Assembly (NCBI GenBank): GCA_020427155.1
Contig: JAGQOW010000003.1
Coordinates: forward strand, 33,475-97,474
Direction of reading: 5' to 3'
DNA from: Planctomycetales bacterium
GTDB lineage: Bacteria; Planctomycetota; Planctomycetia; Pirellulales; Lacipirellulaceae
Length of the DNA stretch: 64,000 nt
Part shown: in pieces, positions 9,472 through 19,700 of the stretch
Position numbering within the stretch: the first letter of the stretch is position 1
How the letters are laid out: every line of letters starts with the position of its first letter
The notes under the pieces: generated by a model
What the model was told of the DNA's origin: nothing
The model's database searches: none
The model's input: the letters and a program-made list of their open reading frames with translations, nothing else
Position numbers and translations under genes: made by a program

Positions 9472-10368
9472 CTATCCTCGATTGCGACGGTTGATCAAGT
9501 ATTCCGTCAACGCACGATCGAATTGCATACTCGTATCTAACGGCACATAGTCGATACCGCTCTGTCGGCACTCAACTTCATACATGGTTCGAAAGCTGCT
9601 TATCTCTTCCAGGTATTCGCTGCGATAGGAATCGGCATCAAGTTCGATGACTTCCTGCGACTCGGGGTCTCTCAGCTCGACGAGCCCCTCAAAGGGAAAA
9701 GCGATCTCTGCCTGATCGAGTACATGAAACAAGATGACATCATGTCCGCCATGGCGCAGTCGCCGGAGGGCGGCAATTACCTGGTCGGGGTCGGTCAGTA
9801 GATCGCTAAAGATCATTACCAGGCTGCTGTGTTTGAGCATCGCGGCGACCTGGTTGAGACTTTGCCCGATATCGGTTTTGTCTCTGGGCTTGAGTTTGGC
9901 AAGGAGCGAGAGAATGTTACCGATTTGCTGGCGTTTGGATTTCGGGGCCAAACTGTCGACTATTCTTTCGCCAAATGTGATCAACCCTACAGGGTCGTTT
10001 TGATGGATCATCAGATAGCAAAGGGCGGCTGCCAGGCAGATCGAGTACTCGAACTTGGTTAGCTCCTGGTCGTGGGTATAAGCCATCGACGCGCTGAGAT
10101 CCATCACCAGATAGCCGGTGAGGTTCGTTTCGGCTTCGTATTTCTTGATGTAGTACTTATCTGTCTTCGCGTAAACGAGCCAATCGATATCGTCGGGGTT
10201 GTCGCCATGCGTGTACTTACGGTGTTCGCTAAACTCGACAGAAAACCCATGGAAAGGACTGGCGTGCAACCCCTGCAGAAAGCCCTTCACGATGAATTGG
10301 GCTCGCAGATCGAGGCGAGAAATATGCCTGATGACCTCAGGTTTCAGGTATTTTTCAACGGTTGCCAT
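9472..10368 (-). CDS. DUF58 domain protein
   Basis: A 298-residue protein of the DUF58 family. The family motif is visible: an N-terminal RGLDLR-like stretch (HISRLDLRAQFIVKG), the GFSVEFSEHRKYTHGDNPDDIDW block, then WLVYAKTDKYYIKKYE and a vWA-like strand LVMDLSASMAY. It has no signal peptide or transmembrane helix, so it is cytosolic. DUF58 proteins are almost always encoded directly after a MoxR ATPase, as here (143-base gap upstream), and are thought to be a partner or substrate of that ATPase. The start ATG at 10368 gives the usual family length. It is the second gene of a four-gene unit. Confidence 0.92.
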   Translation of the reverse strand: MATVEKYLKPEVIRHISRLDLRAQFIVKGFLQGLHASPFHGFSVEFSEHRKYTHGDNPDDIDWLVYAKTDKYYIKKYEAETNLTGYLVMDLSASMAYTHDQELTKFEYSICLAAALCYLMIHQNDPVGLITFGERIVDSLAPKSKRQQIGNILSLLAKLKPRDKTDIGQSLNQVAAMLKHSSLVMIFSDLLTDPDQVIAALRRLRHGGHDVILFHVLDQAEIAFPFEGLVELRDPESQEVIELDADSYRSEYLEEISSFRTMYEVECRQSGIDYVPLDTSMQFDRALTEYLINRRNRG

Positions 10369-10512
10369 GGGAATAGGACGCGAAAGGCTACGGAATCAAT
10401 GGAGTGACACGGATGCTTGGATCTTTCTTCACCAGTTTGTTTTGGGAGCTGGGAACAGAAAGACGAACCTTCTGATCAGTGCCTATCCGCTTTGTCGAAA
10501 TTCCTCCGCGAT

Positions 10513-11538
10513 TTATTCTTGCCCGGCATATTTCGGTATTTCAGGAACGGGAATCTCTTTCAACAGTCGTCCAATGAGATCTTCAGTCGACATCCCTTCG
10601 GCTTGTGCCTGAAAATTTGTGCTGATACGATGCCGCAACACCGGCACAGCAACTTTTTGGACATCCTCGATAGCGACAGTAAACCTGCCGTCCATAGCTG
10701 CAAAGGCCTTGCCGCCGTGGATCAGAAACTGCCCGGCTCGTGGTCCTGCTCCCCAATCAACCAGGTCGCGGACAAACTCTGGCGCCGACGGATCCTTGGG
10801 CCTGGTGGCACGAACTAATTTGGAAACGTATTGGATGATGTATTCGCTTACCGCGACCGAACTGACCAGCTTTTGCAGGTTGAGGATCGCGCGGGTGGAA
10901 AGGATTTTCGACACCGACGGCTTTTCATGACGAGTCGTGGCTGCCAGGATTTGTTCTTCCTCCTGGGGCGACGGGTACTCTACCTTGATGTTGAACATGA
11001 ACCGATCGAGTTGTGCCTCGGGTAGCGGATAGGTGCCTTCCTGTTCGATCGGGTTTTGCGTGGCAATCGTAAAGAACGGATCGGGCAATGAGTACGTGGT
11101 TTGGCCGACGGTAATTTCGTGCTCTTGCATGGCCTGAAGCAGGGCGGCTTGGGTCTTGGGCGGCGTTCGATTGATTTCATCCGCCAACAGAATGTTGGTG
11201 AACACCGGACCTTCGACGAACCGAAAACTTCGTCGGCCGTGCTCGTCTTCGTCCAGCACATTGGTTCCGGTAATATCCGAAGGCATCAAGTCGGGAGTGA
11301 ATTGGATACGCTTGAATTTCAAATCGAGGATCTGAGCCAAGGTGCTGACCATCAACGTCTTGGCCAGCCCCGGCACGCCTTCGAGCAGGCAGTGTCCACG
11401 AGTAAAAATGGCGGCGAAAATCTGTTCGATCACATCACTCTGCCCGATGATCACCTTCTGCAGTTCTTGCTGCATAATCTGGCGGTGCTGGCGAAACTCT
11501 TGCAGGATGTCGCCGAGGTTGCGTGTTTTCGTGGTCAA
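10513..11538 (-). CDS. MoxR family AAA+ ATPase
   Basis: A 341-residue AAA+ ATPase. Walker A is GVPGLAKT at about 54-61 and Walker B with its MoxR signature is LLADEINRTPPKTQAALL at about 117-134. Sensor regions follow (TIATQNPIEQEGTYPLPEAQ) and the helical lid ends the protein. MoxR ATPases act as chaperones that remodel or load metal into vWA-domain partners, which fits the DUF58 and two vWA proteins downstream. It is first in the operon, and its start faces the divergent DUF4159 gene across 176 bases that contain a perfect interrupted palindrome (11622-11646). Confidence 0.95.
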   Translation of the reverse strand: MTTKTRNLGDILQEFRQHRQIMQQELQKVIIGQSDVIEQIFAAIFTRGHCLLEGVPGLAKTLMVSTLAQILDLKFKRIQFTPDLMPSDITGTNVLDEDEHGRRSFRFVEGPVFTNILLADEINRTPPKTQAALLQAMQEHEITVGQTTYSLPDPFFTIATQNPIEQEGTYPLPEAQLDRFMFNIKVEYPSPQEEEQILAATTRHEKPSVSKILSTRAILNLQKLVSSVAVSEYIIQYVSKLVRATRPKDPSAPEFVRDLVDWGAGPRAGQFLIHGGKAFAAMDGRFTVAIEDVQKVAVPVLRHRISTNFQAQAEGMSTEDLIGRLLKEIPVPEIPKYAGQE

Positions 11539-11621
11539 CGCTCCATTCCTCTTCTGGTTCAGATGCTTCAGTGCAAGGAGAAAGTGCAGTCCGCAATTCT
11601 ATCGGCCTGGTTGCCGACGGA

Positions 11622-11646
11622 CAATGTACGCCTGGCTGGTACATTG
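11622..11646. promoter_or_regulatory. Interrupted palindrome between divergent genes, candidate operator
   Basis: Perfect 8-base arms CAATGTAC and GTACATTG are separated by 9 bases. The element lies in the 176-base space between the moxR start (11538) and the DUF4159 start (11715), so it could control both directions. Arm length and spacing suit a dimeric regulator. There is no T-run, so it is not a terminator. The cognate regulator is unknown. Confidence 0.45.
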
Positions 11647-11714
11647 CTTACCCAGCTGCCGCGACTTACTATGGAAGCAGGTTATTCGGCTGGGGACACA
11701 CAGGATCGGCATTT

Positions 11715-14090
11715 ATGGAGAGCGCTCGTAGAGTATCGGTAACGGTCGGCTTCACATTGGCCTGCCTGCTAGTGTCTTGCACCAGGCTCTTTGCGCAAGG
11801 TGTAGGGCTCGAGGCGGGACCCATTACGGCCGAGCAGGTGCGCGCTGCAATCGACGGCGGCGTTAAGTATCTGCTTGACGAACAGAATGCCAATCGAGGG
11901 ACCTGGAACGACATGGTCCAATATCCAGGAGGGGTGACCTCGTTGTGTACCCTTGCGCTGCTCAACGCCGGCGTCAAGCCGAGCCATCCCCAGATTCAGA
12001 AATCGCTCGCTGAATTGCGAAAACTGGAGCCGACGAGAACCTATAGCGTCGCGCTGCAAACGATGGTGCTAGCTACGGCTGAGCCTTTTCGAGATCAGGT
12101 TTTGATCCAACGCAACGTACGCTGGTTGGAAGAAACCCAGTTGGAAGGAGGGCTGTGGTCGTACCCAGGCGTTGATGGCGACAATAGTAACACACAGTTT
12201 GCTGTGCTGGCGTTGCACGAGGCCGAGCGGGCCGGGGCGACCGTCCAACTGGAAACTTGGGAAAAGGCAGCCGCTTACTGGAAGAGCTGCCAAAACCCCG
12301 ACGGTTCTTGGGGCTACAAAGCAGGTTGGTCCGATGGGTTGGGGAGCATGACCTGCGCCGGAGTAGCCGCTACTGTGATTTGCGCCGGACACGTGAACAA
12401 GCCCAATGCTGAAGTGAAGGACAATTTGATCCAGTGCTGCCAGTCGCAGGAAGATGACGACTCGCTAGAGCGAGCGCTGGGTTGGCTTGGTCGAAACTTC
12501 TCGGTCAGCCGAAATCCAGGCCGGCGCGGCATGGGGCACATTTGGCATCTGTATTATCTCTATGGTTTGGAGCGCGTTGGCAGGCTTACCGCGAGGCGCT
12601 TGATTGGCGATCACGATTGGTATCGTGAAGGTGCGGAGTTCTTGGTTCGCCAGCAAGACGCGTTCAGCCGTCATTGGGAGGGTTCTGGTACGGCAGAGAA
12701 CAATCCTCACGTTGCCACCGCGATGGCCTTGCTGTTTCTCTCTAAAGGCCGCCGACCTGTGCTGCTGGGCAAGTTGATGCATGGCCCTGAAGATGATTGG
12801 AACAATCACCGCAGCGACGTGGCCAATCTCACTGCGCGCGCTGAGGAGTTGTGGGAAATCGATCTCACCTGGCAAGTCTTCGACCTTGGTTCCGCCACGG
12901 TGGACGATCTTCTGCAAGCGCCGGTGTTGTTTCTTAGTGGCAGTAAGTCGCCCGATTTGGTTGGTCAAGAGAGTAAGATGCGCGACTATCTGGATCGAGG
13001 AGGTTTCCTGTTTGCCGAGGCATGTTGCGTCGATGGAAGTCAGTTTGAGAAAGGCCTGCGCGAGTATCTCGATCGCGTGTTTCCCGAAAAAGAGTATCGA
13101 CTGCGACGGGCCGGTCCCGAACATCCGCTTTGGCGAGTCGAAGAGTTGGTGCGCCCCGAGTCGCCCTATGTCGGCCGCTTATGGACCGTCGAGTATGGTT
13201 GCCGAACTTGCGTCGTGTTTTCCGAGATTGATCTTTCGTGTTATTGGGAACTTTATGGACGAGGCCGCATTCGAGGCTTGCCCGATACGATTAAGTCACG
13301 ATTGGCCGACGCCAATGCCATTGGCGTGAACGTGTTGGCCTACGCGACGAACCGTGACCCGAAGGGAAAAGAGGCGGCTTTTGTCGGAGTCGACAATATC
13401 GCCGATCTGAATACGGCCTCCAGCCGAGGAGTCATTCAGATTGCCAAGCTGCAGCATGGCGGAGGGTGCAACGACGCTCCGGGAGCGCTGGTCAATCTAT
13501 TGCGGACAGCAGCCCAAGGAGATCTCAAACTGAGGGTGAGCACGACCGAGTTCCCGATTCGTGCTGATGACAAGAGCCTGTTTCAATTCCACTTGTCATT
13601 CATGCACGGTCGTCATGATTTCCGATTCACCCCTGGCGAGCGAGAATCACTGCGTCGGTACCTGGAGAACGGAGGGACGTTGTTTGCGGATAGCATCTGT
13701 GCCAGCAAAGATTTCGCAGACGCCTTTCGACGCGAGATCCAGGCCGTGTTCCCCGACTTAAGTTTGCAACGAATCCCGGCAAGTGATTCTCTTTACAGCA
13801 CAAGTACCGGGGGGTTTGACTTGAGGAAAGTCGATCGACGCGATCCTGTCGAGCAGGGGGCTGATCAGCCGATGCAAACCCGTGTTCGGCAGGTTGAGCC
13901 TGAACTCGAGGGGATTTCGATTGAGGGCCGCTGGGCAGTCATTTTTTCGCCCTACGATATCAGTTGTGCGCTGGAACAACATGAATCTCTGGAGTGCCGT
14001 GGATACACGCGGGCCGATGCGGCTCGTTTGGGCCTCAATGTGCTGATGTACTCGTTGAATCCGGACACCGAGGTGAATCAAGAGGAGTGA
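11715..14090 (+). CDS. Secreted protein: prenyltransferase/cyclase-fold repeats plus two DUF4159 domains
   Basis: I start this at the ATG at 11715 because it gives a clean signal peptide (hydrophobic core VTVGFTLACLLVSC, likely cleavage after LFAQ); the longer open frame upstream covers the intergenic palindrome. The protein has 791 residues. Its first half carries alpha-alpha repeats of the squalene-cyclase/prenyltransferase fold, with the QW-type motif QNPDGSWGY. The second half has two DUF4159 copies, each with a GGFLFAE or GGTLFAD strand after a YL(D/E)RG/NG turn. The catalytic DxDD of cyclases is not seen, so enzymatic cyclase activity is unlikely. It is divergent from the MoxR operon and probably acts with it in the envelope. 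Confidence 0.85.
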   Translation: MESARRVSVTVGFTLACLLVSCTRLFAQGVGLEAGPITAEQVRAAIDGGVKYLLDEQNANRGTWNDMVQYPGGVTSLCTLALLNAGVKPSHPQIQKSLAELRKLEPTRTYSVALQTMVLATAEPFRDQVLIQRNVRWLEETQLEGGLWSYPGVDGDNSNTQFAVLALHEAERAGATVQLETWEKAAAYWKSCQNPDGSWGYKAGWSDGLGSMTCAGVAATVICAGHVNKPNAEVKDNLIQCCQSQEDDDSLERALGWLGRNFSVSRNPGRRGMGHIWHLYYLYGLERVGRLTARRLIGDHDWYREGAEFLVRQQDAFSRHWEGSGTAENNPHVATAMALLFLSKGRRPVLLGKLMHGPEDDWNNHRSDVANLTARAEELWEIDLTWQVFDLGSATVDDLLQAPVLFLSGSKSPDLVGQESKMRDYLDRGGFLFAEACCVDGSQFEKGLREYLDRVFPEKEYRLRRAGPEHPLWRVEELVRPESPYVGRLWTVEYGCRTCVVFSEIDLSCYWELYGRGRIRGLPDTIKSRLADANAIGVNVLAYATNRDPKGKEAAFVGVDNIADLNTASSRGVIQIAKLQHGGGCNDAPGALVNLLRTAAQGDLKLRVSTTEFPIRADDKSLFQFHLSFMHGRHDFRFTPGERESLRRYLENGGTLFADSICASKDFADAFRREIQAVFPDLSLQRIPASDSLYSTSTGGFDLRKVDRRDPVEQGADQPMQTRVRQVEPELEGISIEGRWAVIFSPYDISCALEQHESLECRGYTRADAARLGLNVLMYSLNPDTEVNQEE

Positions 14091-14112
14091 ATGACCGTGC
14101 TCGGCGGAATCC

Positions 14113-16263
14113 TCACCGATCGACCCACTGGATCAACAAGGGCAAAATGACTAGATTTCCGACCAAGCCGCCAATCATCGAAAGACTCACCAAAGTGCCA
14201 AAGTAGATGGTCGGCACGAAATCGCTAAAGCAAAGAGTTGCAAATCCGATAACGAGTGCCAATGTGGCGAATACTGATGCGCGTCCCACCGTCGCTTGTA
14301 CCGAACGAAGGGCCGTGGCAAGAGACGCCCCTTCGCGGCGTTCTCGTTGGTAAGACAGCACGTAGTGAATCGAGCCATCGACCGACAAGCCGAGCGAGAC
14401 GGCAGCGATCATCGCCGCTCCCATATTAACTCGTACCCCAAGCCATCCCATTGCTCCAAAGAGCACGAGCACGGGCAAGGCATTGGGAACAAGCGTCACG
14501 AGTGCCAGACGCAGGCTGCGAAAGGCGAGAAACATCATTGCGGAAATGGCCGCAGCAGCTACACAAAAAGTTGTCCATTGATCGCGTAGCAGGCTTTCGA
14601 CCAACTGGGCCAACAAGACGTAGTAGCCAGTCACTTGCGCTCCGGGCAATTCTTCGACTGCCAGTGTGCGAACGTGCTCGATCATTTGCATCTTTTCGGC
14701 GGTATCGAGTTGTTCGGGCGCACGAAGTAGGATTCGCACTTTTGGCTTGGTTTGACGGTCTCCTTCGGAGTAGACCGCGGCGACGAATTCGGGGATTCGA
14801 CCCCGCACGAGAGCCAATCCTCCGCGGACGGCGAGTTCTGCGCCGAGGTCGAGTTGTCTCAGCCCTCCGCATCCCGCGTCGAGAATGTCGGCAATCGAAA
14901 TGGCTTTGCTCAAGTTAGGTACTTCTGCCAGAAGTCGCGCTTCAAATTCGAGCAAATCCAGAGCGAAGTCCTTATCCAGCCGCTTTGGTGCAGTTATGAA
15001 GATATCCCACACTCCTGCGCCTTCGAAATGCTCTTCGACGAATCGGTAGCCTTCAATAAGTTCACTGTTCTGTCGGAAGTTGCGGGTGAACTGAGTTTCT
15101 AGAACCAGACGAGGACTTCCCGCGGCGATGACAGCTACTAGAGCCGCACTTGCCAGGAGCAGCGAACGGGAATGCTGCGTGGACCAGTCCAGCATGCGTT
15201 GCAGCGACAGCTGAAGAGTCTGTTCGTTTGCCACCTTGGTCCGCCCAGCAGAATTGCTTCCCGCCAATACGAGATAGGGAACGGCAAGTACAACGCTGAC
15301 TAGGACCATCAAAGAGCCGAGCGCCATCATCAACCCGAAGTCGTAGACGGGTCCGACGTGTGAGATCATCAGCGCGGCAAATCCGGCGGCATCGGTCAGA
15401 CATGCGAAGAAGACAGGCACTACCAGGACACGACCTGCTTCGAGCAATGCTTGGACCGGCGCCAAGTCTCGTGATTGGGCGTCTCGATAGCGCACAATTA
15501 CATGGACGACCGTTGCGACTCCCACAACCGTGACGATCGCGGCTAACATCGAGCTGACAATGCTCAGTTGCAGACCTAGCAAGACAAGCAAACCGCGAGT
15601 AAGCGCCAGAGTCATCTGTACTACAACCAACGGCAGTACCAGCCAACGCACCGATCGAAAGCAAATAGTAATCGTCAGCATTAGCAATAGAGTGCACCAG
15701 GTATTCAGCCGCTGACCATCAGCTTCCAGCAAATCGAAGGCTTCCTCGACAACCACGGGTTCGCCAACGATGGTTCCATTGTCATACAGCGAGAGAATTA
15801 AGCGGAGCTCTCGAAGTGTTTCACGGCGTGAAGCATTGCCGTCGGTTGGCCTTTCCAACAGGCAAACGATTCCCGCAACGTCGAGTTGTCGGTTATGCGT
15901 ATATCCGACAAAAACTTCGCGCAGCAGTGCACCCCTCTGGGCATCCTCGAAGTTTGCCGCTTGAGGCGGATCGAGCAACGAAACAGTTGCCACGACGCCA
16001 GCTACCTTACGAATCTTAGCTGCCAGGTTGCCCAATCGCTCGAGACCTGCTGGGGATGACAGTTCCGGATCGGAATAGACTGCCAAGATGATATCATGCT
16101 GGCCAAACACCCGCTGTAATTCCAGATACGTCGTACGAACTGGATCGTCTTCAGCAAACATATTTTCGATCGAACGATCGAGCGACAGCTGCCGACCGAA
16201 CCAGGCAGCGGCAATCGATAGGATCAGCCCAGATGCGAACAACCATCCTCGTCGGTGGATCAT
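14113..16263 (-). CDS. MMPL/RND-family exporter
   Basis: An integral membrane transporter of the MMPL/RND superfamily, probably moving lipids or hydrophobic compounds. There is one helix near the N-terminus (GWLFASGLILSIAAAWFG), a periplasmic loop with ENMFAEDDPVR, and two bundles of five or more helices, each with the family's central region (TVVGVATVVHVIVRYRD and GLSVDGSIHYVLSYQRE). I use the only in-frame ATG near the first helix (16263), giving 716 residues; TTG codons at 16302 and 16404 would lengthen it by 13 or 47 residues and none has a clear ribosome site. It converges with the DUF4159 gene with a 22-base gap. Confidence 0.87.
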   Translation of the reverse strand: MIHRRGWLFASGLILSIAAAWFGRQLSLDRSIENMFAEDDPVRTTYLELQRVFGQHDIILAVYSDPELSSPAGLERLGNLAAKIRKVAGVVATVSLLDPPQAANFEDAQRGALLREVFVGYTHNRQLDVAGIVCLLERPTDGNASRRETLRELRLILSLYDNGTIVGEPVVVEEAFDLLEADGQRLNTWCTLLLMLTITICFRSVRWLVLPLVVVQMTLALTRGLLVLLGLQLSIVSSMLAAIVTVVGVATVVHVIVRYRDAQSRDLAPVQALLEAGRVLVVPVFFACLTDAAGFAALMISHVGPVYDFGLMMALGSLMVLVSVVLAVPYLVLAGSNSAGRTKVANEQTLQLSLQRMLDWSTQHSRSLLLASAALVAVIAAGSPRLVLETQFTRNFRQNSELIEGYRFVEEHFEGAGVWDIFITAPKRLDKDFALDLLEFEARLLAEVPNLSKAISIADILDAGCGGLRQLDLGAELAVRGGLALVRGRIPEFVAAVYSEGDRQTKPKVRILLRAPEQLDTAEKMQMIEHVRTLAVEELPGAQVTGYYVLLAQLVESLLRDQWTTFCVAAAAISAMMFLAFRSLRLALVTLVPNALPVLVLFGAMGWLGVRVNMGAAMIAAVSLGLSVDGSIHYVLSYQRERREGASLATALRSVQATVGRASVFATLALVIGFATLCFSDFVPTIYFGTLVSLSMIGGLVGNLVILPLLIQWVDR

Positions 16264-16740
16264 CCATTCGAGAAGCCGGCGAGTGCGGGGATTGGAGATC
16301 AACGAGCGAGCTTTTCGATTGCGAAACTGGTGAGTACAAGGAAGCGCAGTATCCGGGTTGTTACTGCTCGCTTCAACCGGTTGTGCGCAACTTTGGATTG
16401 GCAAAGCGCTGCAGCTAGCGACTTGTCGAATTGCCTACCGTTGGCGGTTGGCAGGACTCAAAATCGAAGCTTGGCACTTCGTGTTTTATGCTAGCGTGCT
16501 GAATTCCATGTTACTTGTGGTGTAAGATGTTGCGAGACAAAGGCTTACGAGCCGAGCGCGGGTGTGGAAGGCGGCTTGACCCCCACACAGAACCGCACCT
16601 ATAATCCCCGCCCCAAATTTGAGGGGGCTCACTTTTCGTAACTCATAGCCCTGCTTGTTGTTGTGCGCGGTTAGCTACTTAGGCTGAGTCGAATCGGACT
16701 TTGTTCGTTCGACTCGTATGCGCGACATCCAGGAAGAGAA
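16264..16740. other. Intergenic region between exporter and LptD-like gene
   Basis: The left part (to 16404) may encode an N-terminal extension of the exporter from a TTG start. The rest, 16405-16740, is a divergent intergenic region. It contains the promoter at 16576-16605 for the rightward LptD-like gene. Just past the -10 is a G/C-rich inverted repeat: GCCCC at 16610-16614 and GGGGC at 16624-16628. No other gene is seen. Confidence 0.5.
16576..16605 (+). promoter_or_regulatory. Sigma70-type promoter for LptD-like gene
   Basis: A -35 TTGACC at 16576-16581 and a perfect -10 TATAAT at 16600-16605 are separated by 18 bases. Transcription would begin near 16612, inside a small inverted repeat (16610-16628), leaving a leader of about 130 bases before the TTG start at 16741. 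Confidence 0.6.
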
Positions 16741-19700
16741 TTGCTGATCACCTCGCGAAGATCATCGCGTTGCTCGCCGTTGGTCCGCTTTTGGCGGTTA
16801 GGATTGCACTGCGCGCGTTCTGTTCTCTCGGCAGCAATCATCGTGGCAATCTTAACTCTGCGATGTTGGTCTAGCGACATTGGGATCGTGCAGTCGGATC
16901 CGACGCTACCGATTACTGTATCGGCCGATGGGTGTTCTCGTTGGCAGCAAGGTGAATACGAGGTCTATCATCTCCGGGGCAACTGCTATCTCAACCAAGG
17001 TTTGACTTATGCGCGTGCTCCTGAGGCAGTGGTTTGGGTCGACCGCCCCGAGACGTCCGATGAACCTACCAAGATGCTTGTCTACTTTGAGGGAACAAAC
17101 GATAGTCGGGTATGCGTTGACTATCGAAACGTTTCCACAGGCGATCGAGGCCAGAAGACTTTGGGGCAGGAGGAAGCGTCGACCTGGTTCCAGCGGTTCA
17201 CTACGCTATCGTCGATAAGATTCAGGCTACCTGCAACAACCCAGGAGCCAGCGACTCGGCCGGCGATTTACGATCGCGGACTTGCCCAATTCGATCCACA
17301 GCGACGTAGGCAGCTGCTGCTTGCCCAGTTCACCGAGTTTGCACCAGCACCCGATCCGATTCAAACGCTGCCCCCTGGAATGCGCAGCATCCAGCTGTCG
17401 CCGCGCAACGACTCTTCGCCCGCGATTGATTCCAAGCCCCAACCCGACGGTGGTCGGGTGACGGTCGTTTCTGGTGGTATTCGCGTCTTGGTAGAAGGAT
17501 TGCCTGCAACCGATGTTCCTTCGGCATTTGGCCCGATAGGCATTGTGGATATTAGTACCGATCGGGCGGTGATCTGGACGGCGGGCAGCGATCTTGGCTT
17601 TGGCGGCCAGAGCGTGCAAACGCAAGATACGCCCTTGGAAATTTACATGGAGGGGAACATCGAGTTCCGCCAGGGCGATCGCGTTGTCTACGCCGACCGC
17701 ATGTTCTATGACATCCGTCGCCAGGTGGGTGTGATACTCAACGCTGAGCTGCTCACCCCTTTGCCTATGGTCGACGGGTACGAGTATCAAGGGCTGGTCC
17801 GACTACGCGCCGCTGCCATTCGCCAGATCGACCAGTCGCACTTTTCTGCTACCAACGCATTGATCACCACCAGCCGACTGGAAGAACCAACCTATCACTT
17901 TGGCGCCAACGAGATTGCTTTTGAGGACATTCAAACCCAGGTGTTCGATCCGCGCACTGGCGAGCCGTTAGTCGACCATCGTCAGATGGCTGAGAGTCGT
18001 GGGAACTTCGTCTATGTACGCGGCATCCCCGTATTCTACTGGCCCACGTTCGCCACCGACCTGAGGAAACCTTCCTTCTTTATCGACGGGGTGCGCGTCG
18101 GCAGCGATCGCGTTTTCGGTACTCAAGTGGCGACCGATTTGGATGCCTATCAATTGTTCGGCATCCGCAATGCTCCGCAGGGAACCGATTGGGGGTTGAG
18201 TATCGACTATTTGAGCGATCGTGGTATCGGGCATGGCACTACGTTCGAGTACAATCGGCCCGACTTCTTAGGATTCAACGGACAGGCGAATGGCCAGTGG
18301 GATTCTTGGGGAATCTCGGACGAGGGACTCGACAACTTGGGCTTTGGCCGACGCACGATTGTTCCAGAGAAGGACTATCGGTTTCGGCTGTTTGGCCAGC
18401 ATCGCCAGCGGCTACAAAGCGGTTGGGAGCTGACGGGCGAGCTTGGTTGGACGAGCGACCGCACGTTTCTCGAACAGTACTACGAGAGCGAGTGGGATGA
18501 GCAGCCCGACCCGCGTACCGGACTGCGGCTTAAGCGTCTGGCCGACAATCGTTCGCTGTCGATCGAAGCCAATGCCCAAGTCAACGAGTTCTTTACCGAG
18601 ACCCAGTGGCTGCCGCGCGCCGACCACTACTGGCTGGGTGAATCGTTGTTTGGCGATCGGTTGACCTGGTTCGAACATTCCCAGGCGGCGTATGCAAATA
18701 TCAATATTGCCGACACACCAACCAATGCGACCTTGGCTGGCCAATTCAGCTTGCTGCCCTGGGAAGAAGTGATTCCCGGATCCGGCATCCCGATTTCTGG
18801 CAACGGAGAGCGACTCGTAACTCGCCAGGAAATCGACTTGCCGCTTAGCCTGGGACCGGTAAAGGTGGTGCCTTTTGCATTGGGCGAACTGGCCCATTGG
18901 GGCGAAGCGCTCGACGGCGATGACATCCAACGTGCTTTCATTCACACGGGGGTGCGCGCCAGCGTGCCGTTCTGGGCGGCATTTCCCGAGGTCCAAGACT
19001 CGCTGTTCAACCTCAACGGACTGGCTCACAAGGTGGTCTTCGATGCCGAGCTTTCTTATGCCGATGCAAATCAAGATTTAGTCGATCTCCCGCTTTACGA
19101 CCCGTTGGATGACACTTCAATCATCGAAATGCGGCGTCGTGTGCTCAATGGGACGCTCGCACCTACGATCACCAGTCTCAAATTCGATCCGCGACTCTAT
19201 GCTTTTCGATCTGGTATTCAAGGCACTGTCACCTCGCCTACGACCGAGATTGCTGACGATCTCATGGCTCTTAGAATGGGGATGCGGCATCGCTGGCAAA
19301 CCAAACGTGGCGGACCCGGACGACAGCACATCGTCGACTGGTTAACTATCGACTCCAACGCAACATGGTTTCCCAATGATTCGCGTGACAACTTTGGCCA
19401 GGATATCGGACTCGTCGATTACGACCTGCGTTGGCATCTAGGAGACCGGTTTACGATTGTCTCTGACGGAGCGGCTGACTTCTTTGGCGATGGCCTGCGT
19501 ACGATCTCAGGCGGTGTGCTGCTCAATCGCCCATCGCGTGGCAATGCCTACGTCGGGCTGCGATCGATCAACGGACCGATCGAAAGCAATGTGCTGATGG
19601 GAAGTTACAGTTATCGGATGAGTCCGAAATGGATTTCTACGGCAGGTGCTACCTTCGATCTGAGCGATACGGGCAGCATTGGCCAGTCTTTCTCGATGAC

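Noticed and set aside
11523..11714. Longer N-terminus for the DUF4159 protein
   Set aside because: It would remove the signal peptide from the N-terminus and cover the divergent control region with its palindrome.
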